From Blastococcus sp. TF02-8 (lineage in GTDB: Bacteria > Actinomycetota > Actinomycetes > Mycobacteriales > Geodermatophilaceae): a DNA stretch of 64,000 bases. Under the pieces are notes generated by a model, which ran no database searches, was not told the DNA's origin, and saw only the letters and a program-made list of their open reading frames with translations. Positions 47,517-56,000 of the stretch are shown here, in pieces. The stretch is taken from contig NZ_QOHK01000001.1 of NCBI RefSeq assembly GCF_003319175.1, forward strand, positions 806,001-870,000. Direction: 5' to 3'. Every line of letters starts with the position of its first letter. The stretch's first letter is position 1. The position numbers and the translations under genes are program-made.

Positions 47517-48687
47517 GATCCAGGCGTCGCTCCAGCCCGCACGGTCCCGCGGAGCAGCCAGGCGCAGGGCTGGCGCCACGCCCGAGACGGGATGCCGCCT
47601 GCCGCACGCGGCCGATGGCGTTGACGAGCTCGCCGCTGTGGAACCGCCCGATGTCCTCCGGCTGCAGGACGTCCTGGACCACCGACGGGCGGTCGGGACG
47701 GCGCGGGCGTACGAATCCGTCGCAGTGATGACCGGCCCGATACTGCGGTACCTGGCTCAGCAACCGGTCGGCAGCCTTAGCGCGGTAGTGCGGCAGCGCC
47801 GGGAAGAGGTGGTGCGGCAGGTGCAGGTTCGCGTTGTGCGGCGACAGCAGCGCCTTGGTGAGCCAGGAGGCGTCCCAGCTGCGCGTCGCCTGCCACGCAT
47901 CGTCGGTCTCCAGCCCGGCGTGGTCGGCGATGTCGCTCCAGTAGCGGAAGACCTGGTAGGTCGTGCAGTAGGGCACGAGCCAGAGCAACGTCGCCGCCCG
48001 CGTCCACGAACGGTGCACGACCACCGTCGTCGCGGCGGCCAGGAACGCCAGCCGGGCGACCGTCTCGACACGTTCCTCGTCCCGCCAGTACAGCGCCGAC
48101 AGCACGTTGTAGGGGACGTGCTTCAGCAGCAGCGGCTCCAGCAGGTGCCGCCGCCGGAACGCCACCGGATCGCGGGGTCGGATGATGCCCAGGTTGGCGT
48201 ACTGACGCCGCTTGGGGTCCTGCTCCTGGTCCCAGAGGTGCCGATGGTGCTCACAGTGCGAACAGGTGTAGGCCGATGTCCCTTCCAGCAGCGGGAACCC
48301 CGCCCCCAGACGGCCGACCCACGTGTTGGCGCGCCGGTTGCGCAGCAACTTGTAGTGACTGGCCTCGTGGATGAGGCTGCGCAGCGCGCGCTGCCGGGAT
48401 CCGATGACGAGGACCGCCGGCAGGTACACACGAGGGCGATAGCCCGACCGCGCGGCCGTCACGCCTGCTGCCCCGATGACGCTCCAGTCGAACGCCAAGG
48501 TCAGAAGACTGCGCCAGTTGTTGCGCGCCTGGTGGAGGCCTCGGATCTCCTTCTTCACGTCAGGTGGGATGTCCTGCGCGAAGTTGCTCGCCGCACGCTG
48601 GGACCACCGACAGTTCCGTGGACCGACAGGCATGCTCGGCCCTGGCGCGCCGGTTTCCGAGGTTGGTTCGGACACGGACTCGGTCAT
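47503..48687 (-). CDS. Fatty acid desaturase family protein
   Basis: A 394-residue di-iron membrane protein. The three histidine boxes are HEASHYKLL (about 108-116), HCEHHRHL (about 143-150) and HLPHHLFP (about 297-304), as in membrane-bound desaturases and hydroxylases. Between boxes 1 and 2 there is a CSHCEHH arrangement with two cysteines next to the ligands, which is unusual. Hydrophobic segments flank the boxes. The ATG at 48687 has AGGGGAG a few bases upstream. Whether the substrate is a fatty acid, a carotenoid or another lipid is not decidable from sequence. It precedes the EamA gene with a 14-base overlap. Confidence 0.85.
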   Translation of the reverse strand: MTESVSEPTSETGAPGPSMPVGPRNCRWSQRAASNFAQDIPPDVKKEIRGLHQARNNWRSLLTLAFDWSVIGAAGVTAARSGYRPRVYLPAVLVIGSRQRALRSLIHEASHYKLLRNRRANTWVGRLGAGFPLLEGTSAYTCSHCEHHRHLWDQEQDPKRRQYANLGIIRPRDPVAFRRRHLLEPLLLKHVPYNVLSALYWRDEERVETVARLAFLAAATTVVVHRSWTRAATLLWLVPYCTTYQVFRYWSDIADHAGLETDDAWQATRSWDASWLTKALLSPHNANLHLPHHLFPALPHYRAKAADRLLSQVPQYRAGHHCDGFVRPRRPDRPSVVQDVLQPEDIGRFHSGELVNAIGRVRQAASRLGRGASPAPGCSAGPCGLERRLDHARQ

Positions 48688-48975
48688 GGTCTCCCCTTAC
48701 CGAGCGGCTCGCCGGCGACGTCGCCCCGGAGGGACCGGACGACCCGCGGCCGGGGCCACGTGCGGGACCGCCTCGAGGACCAGCGCAACTCTCACCTCCG
48801 GACCGCTCCTCCGACGGACGTCCCGGATGCGCCCGACCAGCGCCTGTCTAGCGGGCGCTACGAGACCTGGTCAACTCGGAACCGAAAAGTTTCGTCGCCC
48901 GACCGAGGGCGTTCACCGCGTGATGCCATCCCCGCCGGCGCGCGCGGGCGGTCCGCTGCGGAGGATCATGGTGGC

Positions 48976-49833
48976 GTGCCCGAGGGAGACACCGTCTGGC
49001 TGGCCGCCGAGCGCATGCGCGCCGCGCTGGCCGGCTCGACGCTGCGCCGGGGCGAGTTCCGCCTCCCCCAGCTCGCCGCCCTCGACCTGACCGGCGCCAC
49101 CGTGACCGAGGTCGTCCCGCGCGGCAAGCACCTGCTGATCCGACTGGCCGACGGCCGCACGCTGCGCACCCACTTCCGCATGGACGGCAGCTGGCACATC
49201 TACCGGCCGGGCGCACGCTGGAAGGGCGGGCCGGGCCACGACGTCCGCGTCGTCCTGGCCAGCGACGAGTGGGAGTGCGTCGGCTACCGGCTGCACGACG
49301 TCGACATCGTCCCGACGTCCCAGGAGGACCAGCTCGTCGGTCATCTCGGGCCCGACATCCTCGGTCCCGACTGGCAGCTGGACGAGGCGCTGCGCCGGCT
49401 GCGCGAGCACCCCGACGAGCAGGTGGGCGTGGCGATCCTCGACCAGCGCAACCTCGCCGGCATCGGCAACCTCTACAAGGTCGAGTCGCTGTTCCTGCTC
49501 GGCCTCAATCCGTGGGCCCGCGTGGGCGACGTCGACGAGCAGCTCCCCGCGCTGCTGGAGCGGGCGCAACGGCTCATGAAGGCCAACCTGCGCCACCCCG
49601 AGCAGAACACCACCGGCGACCCGCGCCGCGGCCGCGACCACTGGGTGTTCGGCCGCAAGGGCAAGCCCTGCTTCCGCTGCGGCACCCCGATCCTGCTCGG
49701 CGAGCAGGGCCCGCCGACGCAGGAGCGCGTGACGTGGTGGTGCCCGACGTGCCAGGCGGCCCGCTCCCCCATCGACCCGCAGGCGCGGACCGGGGAAGCG
49801 GGCCGCCCGCAGCCGGTGACCGTCTACCGCTAG
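48976..49833 (+). CDS. DNA glycosylase/AP lyase of the Fpg/Nei family (Nei2-type)
   Basis: A 285-residue base-excision repair enzyme. The second residue is the catalytic Pro (PEGDTVW), which fixes the start at the GTG at 48976 since the N-terminal Pro must be exposed. The conserved Glu3, the Lys in RGKHLL, the helix-two-turn-helix [16 protein letters not shown] and a C-terminal zinc finger ([14 protein letters not shown]) are present. The order of domains matches actinobacterial Nei2. It lies on the same strand as lhr, with the EamA/desaturase pair inserted between. Stops overlap the convergent PspA gene by three bases. Confidence 0.93.
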   Translation: MPEGDTVWLAAERMRAALAGSTLRRGEFRLPQLAALDLTGATVTEVVPRGKHLLIRLADGRTLRTHFRMDGSWHIYRPGARWKGGPGHDVRVVLASDEWECVGYRLHDVDIVPTSQEDQLVGHLGPDILGPDWQLDEALRRLREHPDEQVGVAILDQRNLAGIGNLYKVESLFLLGLNPWARVGDVDEQLPALLERAQRLMKANLRHPEQNTTGDPRRGRDHWVFGRKGKPCFRCGTPILLGEQGPPTQERVTWWCPTCQAARSPIDPQARTGEAGRPQPVTVYR

Positions 49834-50666
49834 GCCGGGTCGGGCCGCTCGACGGGCTGCGCCTGGGGCTGCTCGGCCGGCTGCACCGACGGCGTGCCCT
49901 GCTCGATCGCGCCGGCCGCCGAGGTGCCCTCGACCGCCGGGGTGCCGCCGCTCATCGACGCACGGATCTGGTCCAGCCGCGAGGCGCCGGCGACGTCGAG
50001 GGTCGCCTTCTGCACCTCGAGCATGCGGCCCTCGACCGAGGTCTGGGCCAGCTCCGCCTGTCCGAGGGCGTTGGCGTAGCGCGCCTCGATCTTGTCCCGG
50101 ACCTCCGACAGCGACGGCGTGTTGCCCGGCGCGGAGAGCTCGTTGACCTGCCGCAGCGAGTCCGCCACGTGCTCCTGCATCTTGGCCTGCTCGAGCTGGC
50201 TCATCAGCTTCGTGCGCTCGGCGAGCGTCGTCTGCAGCCGCATCCGCGACTGCTCCACCGCACCGCGTGCCTGCTCGGCGGCCTGCAGCGCCTCGTCGTG
50301 GCTGCGCTTGAGGTCCTCCATCGCCTGCTCGGCGGCGACCAGCTGGGTGGCGAAGGCCTGCGCGGCCTGCTCGTACTCCGCCGCCTTGGGAGCATCGCCC
50401 TTGGCGCGCGTCTGGTCGGCGAGGACCAGCGCCTGGCGGGCAGAGGCCTGCAGCTTCTCCACCTCGCCCAGCTGACGGTTGAGCCGCATCTCGAGCTGCC
50501 GCTGGTTGCCCAGGACCGCAGCGGCCTGGTTCGCCAGCGCCTGGTGCCGCTGCTGCTCGGCCTCGATCGCCTGGGCGATCTGGATCTTGGGGTCCGCCCG
50601 CTGATCGATCTGCGCGTTGGCGGACGCGGTCAGGTACTTCCAGAGCTTCACGAACGGGTTGGGCAT
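49830..50666 (-). CDS. PspA/IM30-family protein
   Basis: A 278-residue envelope-stress protein. [17 protein letters not shown] is the amphipathic membrane-binding helix, followed by a long coiled coil (about residues 25-210) with heptad Leu/Ala and many Glu/Gln/Arg, then a Gly/Pro/Gln-rich tail. The ATG at 50666 has a good GGAGGA upstream. PspA proteins form rods and rings that repair membranes. The tail of ~70 residues is longer than in E. coli. It converges on the glycosylase gene and diverges from the PfkB kinase. Confidence 0.92.
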   Translation of the reverse strand: MPNPFVKLWKYLTASANAQIDQRADPKIQIAQAIEAEQQRHQALANQAAAVLGNQRQLEMRLNRQLGEVEKLQASARQALVLADQTRAKGDAPKAAEYEQAAQAFATQLVAAEQAMEDLKRSHDEALQAAEQARGAVEQSRMRLQTTLAERTKLMSQLEQAKMQEHVADSLRQVNELSAPGNTPSLSEVRDKIEARYANALGQAELAQTSVEGRMLEVQKATLDVAGASRLDQIRASMSGGTPAVEGTSAAGAIEQGTPSVQPAEQPQAQPVERPDPA

Positions 50667-50777
50667 GGGGATGGGTCCTCCTGCTCCGGCACGGTGGCCG
50701 GCCCGGCGATGCGCGTCACCCGCCATCGTCCCAGGTGATCACCGTCCGCAGCCAACGCAGGCACCCGGACCCGCGGC

Positions 50778-50783
50778 TAGGGT
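50778..50783 (+). promoter_or_regulatory. Probable -10 box (TAGGGT) for leaderless PfkB kinase mRNA
   Basis: TAGGGT ends seven bases before the GTG, with no ribosome binding site between. Confidence 0.5.
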
Positions 50784-50790
50784 TCGGTGC

Positions 50791-51795
50791 GTGCAGCCCG
50801 CCGGTCCCGTCCTGTGCGTCCTCGGCGAGCTCGTCGTCGACCTGCTCCCCGTGACGGAGGCCGGTGCCGGACCGGAGGGGACCGCACCGCAGTACGTCGC
50901 CCGACCCGGCGGCAACGCGCTCAACGTGGCCGTCGCCGCCGGCCGGCTCGGCGCCCCCGTCCGGCTGCTGGCCCGGCTGGGCACCGGCCCGCTGGCGGCC
51001 AACCTCCGCCGGCACGCCGAGCTGGCCGGGGTCGATCCCGCCGGATTCGTCGACGCCCCGGAGCCGGTGAGTCTCGCCGTCGTCGGTGTCGGCCCCGACG
51101 GCTCCCCCGACTACGGCTTCCACGTGCTCGGCGCCGCCGACTGGCAGTGGACCGACGCCGAGCTGGAACGGGTCCTGCCGTCCGACGTCGGCGCCCTGCA
51201 CGTGGGGTCGATCTCCAGCTGGACCGAACCCGGAAGTGCCGCGATCACGCGGCTGGTCGATCGCCTGGCCGGCACGGCGCTGATCAGCGTCGACCCCAAC
51301 ATCCGGCCGATGCTGGCCGACGGGCCGGTGGGCGCGAGCCTGGGCAACGACCGGGCCGCGGTCACCCGGCGCCTGGATGCGCTGGTCGCCCGTGCCGACG
51401 TGGTCAAGGTCAGCGCCGAGGACCTCGGCTGGCTGGAGCGGCACGCTTCGGACCTGGACGACGCCGCCCGCCGCTGGGCCGCTCGGGGCCCGGCGCTCGT
51501 GGTCCTGACCGACGGCGGGGAGCCGCTGCGCGTCGCCCGCCCCGACGGCGCGGTGCTGCGCCGCGAGATCCCGCGGGTCGACGTCGTCGACACCGTGGGT
51601 GCGGGTGACTCGCTCGCCGCCGGACTGCTCACCGGGCTGCTCGACGCGGGCATCACCGGTCGCGCGGCGCTGGAGGCCACCTCCGACGAGCAGTTGCTCG
51701 CCCTGGTCGACGACGCCGCGCTGGTGGCCGCGCTGAACTGCACCCGCGTCGGGGCCGATCCCCCGACCCGCGCGGAGCTGGCGGCCGCCCGATGA
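50791..51795 (+). CDS. PfkB-family carbohydrate kinase
   Basis: A 334-residue ribokinase-like sugar kinase, probably cytoplasmic. PGGNALNVAVAAGRLG is the first PfkB signature (about residues 39-54), and DTVGAGDSLAAGLLTGLLD is the second, with the catalytic Asp in the G-A-G-D motif. The chain between has a substrate-closing lid. Substrate could be fructose, fructose-1-phosphate, ribose or another sugar; no diagnostic residue is seen. The GTG at 50791 has TAGGGT seven bases upstream. The stop overlaps the GNAT gene as ATGA, so they are co-translated. Confidence 0.88.
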   Translation: MQPAGPVLCVLGELVVDLLPVTEAGAGPEGTAPQYVARPGGNALNVAVAAGRLGAPVRLLARLGTGPLAANLRRHAELAGVDPAGFVDAPEPVSLAVVGVGPDGSPDYGFHVLGAADWQWTDAELERVLPSDVGALHVGSISSWTEPGSAAITRLVDRLAGTALISVDPNIRPMLADGPVGASLGNDRAAVTRRLDALVARADVVKVSAEDLGWLERHASDLDDAARRWAARGPALVVLTDGGEPLRVARPDGAVLRREIPRVDVVDTVGAGDSLAAGLLTGLLDAGITGRAALEATSDEQLLALVDDAALVAALNCTRVGADPPTRAELAAAR

Positions 51796-52277
51796 CCGAC
51801 GAGCTGCGGCTGGTCGGTTTCGAGGAGCTCTCCGCGGGCGCCCTGCTCGGCCGGTTGCTGGACCGGCGCGCCGAGTTCTGGTCCGGTTCCCCGCTCGAGG
51901 ACGACGCAGTCCGGGCTCTGCACGACCCGGTGTTCTTCCACCAGCTGGGCGGGTTCGGTGCGGTCGCCCTGACTGCCGACGGCGAGGACGCCGGCTACCT
52001 GCTGGGCGTGGTGAGTGCCGACCGGCTGGCCGTGGTGCACGCGGTAGCGGTGCACCCGCGGTGGCGCGGGCGGGGAGTGGCCGCCGCGCTCGTGACGCGG
52101 TTCGCCACCCTGGCGGTCTCGGTGGGCGCGCGTGCGGTCCAGGCCGTCGCCCGGCCCGGCGACGCCGCGGCCGCGGGCCTGGCCGCCCGCTTCGGCGCGC
52201 ACCTCGCCCCCTCCCCCGGGCACGCCGGCCCGGGCGGGGACCGCGTGACCCTCACGCGCGGGCTCCCGCTCGACTGA
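51792..52277 (+). CDS. GNAT-family N-acetyltransferase
   Basis: A 161-residue acetyltransferase. The acetyl-CoA-binding segment is VAVHPRWRGRGVAAALVTRF (motif A with R-x-x-G-x-G/A), preceded by AGYLLGVVSADRLAVVHA. Substrate unknown. It is translationally coupled to the PfkB kinase and ends two bases before the convergent TetR gene. The coupling suggests a shared pathway, but no family evidence identifies it. Confidence 0.88.
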   Translation: MTDELRLVGFEELSAGALLGRLLDRRAEFWSGSPLEDDAVRALHDPVFFHQLGGFGAVALTADGEDAGYLLGVVSADRLAVVHAVAVHPRWRGRGVAAALVTRFATLAVSVGARAVQAVARPGDAAAAGLAARFGAHLAPSPGHAGPGGDRVTLTRGLPLD

Positions 52278-52279
52278 CG

Positions 52280-52768
52280 TCAGTCGACCGGCTCCATCGC
52301 CCGGGCGAGAGCGGCCGCCTGCCGGCGCCGCCCGGTGGTCGGCCCCGGCTGCAGCACCACGCCCAGCAGCCAGCGCCCGGCCAGCTCGGCGGCATCGGCG
52401 TCGACGCCCAGGGCTCGGGCGAGCCGGTCGGTGAGCTCCGCCCACCGGGCCCCGGAGACGACGAGGGCGGCGAGCTGGTCCGGCTCGGTCTCGGCCACCC
52501 GGCGCAGCACGGGATGCGTGGCCAGCTCGTCGCCGAGGACGACGAGCGCCTCCGCCGGGGGCAGCGGCGCGGCGAGATCGGCCAGCCGGTCGAGCTCGGT
52601 GGCCAGCAGCGCCCGAGCGACGTCGTCCTTGGTCCGGAAGTAGTTGTAGAGGGTGCCCTTGGCCACGCCGGCCGCCGCCGCGACCGACTGCATCGTGCTG
52701 CCCCGGAGGCCCTGCTCGGCGAACGCCCGCCGGGCGCCGTCCAGCAGCCCGGCCCGGGTGCGGTTCAC
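52280..52768 (-). CDS. TetR-family transcriptional regulator
   Basis: A 162-residue regulator, short for the family. The helix-turn-helix is in the first 50 residues: GARRAFAEQGLRGSTMQSV, AAAAGVAKGTLYNYFRTKDDVARAL. The C-terminal ligand/dimer domain is poorly conserved. The GTG at 52768 lies 16 bases past the XRE gene stop, so it may be the second gene of that operon. Its target is unknown; adjacent genes are a GNAT and the ClgR-type regulator. Confidence 0.88.
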   Translation of the reverse strand: MNRTRAGLLDGARRAFAEQGLRGSTMQSVAAAAGVAKGTLYNYFRTKDDVARALLATELDRLADLAAPLPPAEALVVLGDELATHPVLRRVAETEPDQLAALVVSGARWAELTDRLARALGVDADAAELAGRWLLGVVLQPGPTTGRRRQAAALARAMEPVD

Positions 52769-52784
52769 CGCCGGACGGTGGGGG

Positions 52785-53183
52785 TCAGGCGGCGAGCGAC
52801 ACCGCGTCGCCGCGGCGGTGGGCGGTGCGGCCCTGCGCGCCGGCCCCCACGAGCGCGAGCGCGGGCTCGGCCGCGGGCGTCGCCTGCTCCGTCGCGGCCG
52901 GCGCGTCCTCGTGCGCCTCGGCGCCGGTGGAGGCCAGCGGACGCACGTCACCGGCGACCCGCAGCTCGAGGCTGACCTCGGCGAGCAGATCGGCGAGCTC
53001 CAGCTCGAGAGCGTCGCAGATCGAGGCGAGCAGCTCCGAGGAGGCCTCCTTCTGGCCACGCTCGACCTCGGAGAGGTATCCCAGGCTCACCCGGGCAGCC
53101 CCGGAGACGTCGCGCAACGTGCGGTGCTGACGCAGCCGGTGGCCGCGCAGGGTGCTCCCGAGCTGGGTGCGCAGCAGCGTCAT
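52785..53183 (-). CDS. XRE-family regulator, ClgR-like
   Basis: A 132-residue DNA-binding protein. The XRE helix-turn-helix is at about residues 12-65 ([41 protein letters not shown]), with the motif [20 protein letters not shown] that is typical of ClgR, the activator of Clp protease genes in actinobacteria. The tail is Ala/Glu/Thr-rich with a probable proteolytic signal (VSLAA at the end, as in ClpXP-degraded ClgR). The ATG at 53183 has AGGAGA six bases upstream. The pgsA-cinA-clgR order is conserved in actinobacteria, which supports the call. Confidence 0.8.
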   Translation of the reverse strand: MTLLRTQLGSTLRGHRLRQHRTLRDVSGAARVSLGYLSEVERGQKEASSELLASICDALELELADLLAEVSLELRVAGDVRPLASTGAEAHEDAPAATEQATPAAEPALALVGAGAQGRTAHRRGDAVSLAA

Positions 53184-53333
53184 GGCCGTCTCCTGTCCTG
53201 CCTTCGGGGAAGCGGCGGTGCCGTGAGGCACCGTGCGCTCACGGTACGCGGCCCGTGCGCCGAGAGCTTGCCGACGGGGCCGAGTCCGCTGATGGCGTAA
53301 CACCTGCGACGGAGCCGCCGTTCCCAGCCGAGG

Positions 53334-53813
53334 TCACGCCAGCCGGTCCCGCAGCTCCCGGAAGGCGGCCTCGACCGACCCCGCCCGCACCGCCGCGCGG
53401 TCACCGGGCAGGTCGAGCTGCACCACGTCGGTAGCGCTCGCGTCGGCGATCCCCAGGTACACCCGCCCGGGGCCGTGCCCGTCCACGGGGTCCGGCCCCG
53501 CCACCCCGGTGAGCCCGACACCCCAGGTGGCCCCGCACCGGTCCCGGATCCCCTCGGCCAGGGCGGCGGCGGTCTGCGGGCTGACCGGGCCGTGCTCCGC
53601 GAGGAGCTCCGGAGGCACCGCGGCGAGGGTGGACTTGAGATCCGTGGCGTAGACGACGGCACCGCCCCGCAGCGTGGCGCTGGCACCGGGCACGGAGGCG
53701 AGGGTGGCGCAGAACAGCCCGGCGGTGAGCGACTCCGCGGCGGCCACGGTCGCACCGCGGGACAGCAGCGCACGGTGCACCTCGACGGCGAGGACCTCCG
53801 GCGGCGTGCCCAC
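53334..53813 (-). CDS. cinA: CinA C-terminal domain protein (nicotinamide-nucleotide amidase type)
   Basis: A 159-residue protein corresponding to the C-terminal CinA domain, which deamidates NMN in pyridine nucleotide recycling. The conserved AAESLTAGLFCATLASVPGAS and GGAVVYATDLKSTL are present, followed by GVGLTGVAGPDPVDGHGPGRVYLG. The N-terminal COG1058 domain of full-length CinA is absent, as is common in actinobacteria. The GTG at 53813 lies three bases after the pgsA stop. It is followed by clgR after 150 bases. Confidence 0.93.
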   Translation of the reverse strand: MGTPPEVLAVEVHRALLSRGATVAAAESLTAGLFCATLASVPGASATLRGGAVVYATDLKSTLAAVPPELLAEHGPVSPQTAAALAEGIRDRCGATWGVGLTGVAGPDPVDGHGPGRVYLGIADASATDVVQLDLPGDRAAVRAGSVEAAFRELRDRLA

Positions 53814-53816
53814 GGA

Positions 53817-54491
53817 TCAGGCGGCGGTGTCCGTGCGGGTGCCCGTGCTGGGGCCGGCGGCCCGCCGAGCGGCTGCCGCGCGCATGGCCCGGGCGCTGGT
53901 CTGCCGCAGCGTCACCGCGCGGTACACGTAGTCCAGTCCGCTGAGCACGGTGAGCAGGACGGCCGCGGCCATGACCCACCAGCGCGCCGTGGCCAGGAGT
54001 CCGGTGAGCGGGAGGATGTACAGGCCGATCGCCAGCGACTGGACGACGGTCTTAGCCTTGCCGCCGCGGCTGGCCGCGATCACCCCGTGCCGGATGACCC
54101 AGAAGCGCAGCACCGTGACGCCGACCTCGCGGACCAGGATCACGACCGTGACCCACCACGGCAGCAGCGCGAGCACCGAGAGCCCGATCAGCGCGGTGCC
54201 GGTGAGCGCCTTGTCGGCGATCGGGTCGGCGAGCTTGCCGAACTCCGTCACCTGGCCGGTCCGCCGCGCGATCATCCCGTCGTACCGATCGGTGATGATG
54301 GCCAGCCCGAAGACCAGCGTCGCCCAGTAGCGGTCGTCCCCGTCGGACCCGTCGTCCCGCAGGAGCAGGTAGGCGAACACGGGGACGACGAGCAGCCGCA
54401 GCACGGTCAGCGCGTTGGGCAGGTTGACCAGCTTCGCCGACTGCGGCGGGGTCGCGGCCGGGTCCGGGGCGACGTCGGTCACCGCGCTCAC
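53817..54491 (-). CDS. pgsA: CDP-diacylglycerol-glycerol-3-phosphate 3-phosphatidyltransferase
   Basis: A 224-residue membrane enzyme making phosphatidylglycerol-phosphate. The CDP-alcohol phosphotransferase signature is [13 protein letters not shown]...[10 protein letters not shown], with all the Asp residues, Gly and the AR pair in place. There are about six spans. The GTG at 54491 overlaps the rimO stop as GTGA, so the upstream longer frame is a shadow of rimO. The C terminus is a basic/Thr-rich tail. PgsA could instead be a related CDP-alcohol enzyme, but its position between rimO and cinA is the classical pgsA place. Confidence 0.92.
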   Translation of the reverse strand: MSAVTDVAPDPAATPPQSAKLVNLPNALTVLRLLVVPVFAYLLLRDDGSDGDDRYWATLVFGLAIITDRYDGMIARRTGQVTEFGKLADPIADKALTGTALIGLSVLALLPWWVTVVILVREVGVTVLRFWVIRHGVIAASRGGKAKTVVQSLAIGLYILPLTGLLATARWWVMAAAVLLTVLSGLDYVYRAVTLRQTSARAMRAAAARRAAGPSTGTRTDTAA

Positions 54492-55924
54492 CGCCCGGCC
54501 GGGGCGACCGCGGGGACGAGGGCCCGCGCGACCAGGTCGACGCCCTCGGTGCCGACGACCTCGGCCACGACGACCTGCCCGGCCACCGCGCCGTCCGGGA
54601 TGCCGGTGACGGTGGTGGTGCCGTCCGCGTCGGGGTCCTGGTGCGCGGCGTGGCCGACCCACACGCCGGGCCCCTCCTCCGCGGCGAGGTCCTCGGTGAG
54701 GAGCACCTCGACGCGCTCGCCGATCCGCTCCTCCGCGCGCTGCGCGGTGAGCTCCTCGACGAGGTCGGTGATGCGCCGGACGCGCGCGTCGATCTCGGTC
54801 TGGTCCAGCTTGCCGGGCAGCCGCATGGCCTCGGTGCCCTCCTCGTCGGAGTAGCCGAACACACCGACCGCGTCCAGGCGGCCCTCGGTGAGGAATCGCT
54901 CGAGCTCGGCGACGTCCTCCTCGGTCTCCCCCGGGAACCCGAGGATGACGTTGGTGCGGAAGCCTGCCGTCGGCGCCATCGCGCGAGCCCGCTCGATGAG
55001 CGCCAGGAAGTCGTCGGTGCCGCCGAAGCGCCGCATGCGGCGCAGCAGGGTCGGCGAGGAGTGCTGGAAGGAGAGGTCGAAGTAGCGCGCGACGCCGGGC
55101 GCCGATGCGATCAGCTCCAGCAGGCCGGGGCGCAGCTCGGCGGGCTGGAGGTAGGCCACCCGGACGCGGGCGATGCCCTCGACGGCGGCCAGCTCCGGCA
55201 GCAGCTTCTCCAGCGAGCGCAGGTCGCCGAGGTCCTTGCCGTAGGAGGTCGAGTTCTCGCTGACCAGCACCAGCTCGGTGACGCCTTGCGACGCCAGCCA
55301 CTGGGCCTCGGAGAGCACCTCGCCCGGCGGGCGGGAGACGAAGGCGCCACGGAACGTCGGGATGGCGCAGAACGCGCACCGGCGGTCGCAGCCCGAGGCG
55401 AGCTTCAGCGCAGCCGTGGGGCCGGAGGCCAGCCGCTTGCGGCGCAGCCAGTCGTGCCCCGGGATGGCGGGGGCGTCCGGTGCCGAGGTCGCCGCGGTGC
55501 GCTGCACCGGGCTGATCGGCAGGAGGGTGCGGCGGTCACGCGGGGTGTGCGGAACGAGGGGGCGACCGGACAGCACGTCGTCCAGCCGGCCGCCGATCTC
55601 GGCGTAGTCGTCGAAACCGAGGACGGTGGCCTCCGGCAGCGCCCCGGCCAGCTCCGAGCCGTAGCGCTCGGCCATGCAGCCGACGGCGACGACGGAGGCA
55701 CCGGAGTCGGTGGCGGCCAGGATCGCGTCGACCGAGTCCTTCTTCGCCGACTCGATGAAGCCGCAGGTGTTGACCAGGACGGCGTCGGCGCCGTCGGCGT
55801 CCTCGACGAGTTCGTACCCCTCGGCGGCCAGCCGGCCGGCCAGCTCCTCGGAGTCGACCTCGTTGCGCGCACATCCGAGCGTCACCACCGCCACGGTCCG
55901 GGCAGGGCTGGGCGCGGCTGTCAC
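54488..55924 (-). CDS. rimO: Ribosomal protein S12 methylthiotransferase
   Basis: A 478-residue radical-SAM enzyme that methylthiolates an Asp of ribosomal protein S12. The UPF0004 cysteines are in [26 protein letters not shown] and GCMAERYG. The radical-SAM motif is CDRRCAFC (about residues 183-190), and the TRAM domain is at the end. The [11 protein letters not shown] opening separates RimO from MiaB. The GTG at 55924 has no ribosome binding site but has TAGGAT six bases upstream. Its stop overlaps pgsA. Confidence 0.95.
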   Translation of the reverse strand: MTAAPSPARTVAVVTLGCARNEVDSEELAGRLAAEGYELVEDADGADAVLVNTCGFIESAKKDSVDAILAATDSGASVVAVGCMAERYGSELAGALPEATVLGFDDYAEIGGRLDDVLSGRPLVPHTPRDRRTLLPISPVQRTAATSAPDAPAIPGHDWLRRKRLASGPTAALKLASGCDRRCAFCAIPTFRGAFVSRPPGEVLSEAQWLASQGVTELVLVSENSTSYGKDLGDLRSLEKLLPELAAVEGIARVRVAYLQPAELRPGLLELIASAPGVARYFDLSFQHSSPTLLRRMRRFGGTDDFLALIERARAMAPTAGFRTNVILGFPGETEEDVAELERFLTEGRLDAVGVFGYSDEEGTEAMRLPGKLDQTEIDARVRRITDLVEELTAQRAEERIGERVEVLLTEDLAAEEGPGVWVGHAAHQDPDADGTTTVTGIPDGAVAGQVVVAEVVGTEGVDLVARALVPAVAPAGR

Positions 55925-55930
55925 CCGGCC

Positions 55931-55936
55931 ATCCTA
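55931..55936 (-). promoter_or_regulatory. Probable -10 box (TAGGAT) for leaderless rimO mRNA
   Basis: Minus-strand TAGGAT ends six bases before the GTG start of rimO. No Shine-Dalgarno sequence is present. Confidence 0.5.
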
Positions 55937-55945
55937 GATGAAGGA

Positions 55946-55996
55946 CCCCCGTGCCCCCCGTCACTCGCACGCTCGCGACGGGTCCCTGCACGGGGG
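55946..55996 (-). terminator. Nested hairpin terminator after ftsK
   Basis: CCCCCGTGC (55946-55954) pairs with GCACGGGGG (55988-55996), and an inner CCCGTC/GACGGG pair lies inside the loop. It begins five bases past the ftsK stop on the minus strand. Confidence 0.6.
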
Positions 55997-56000
55997 CCGT

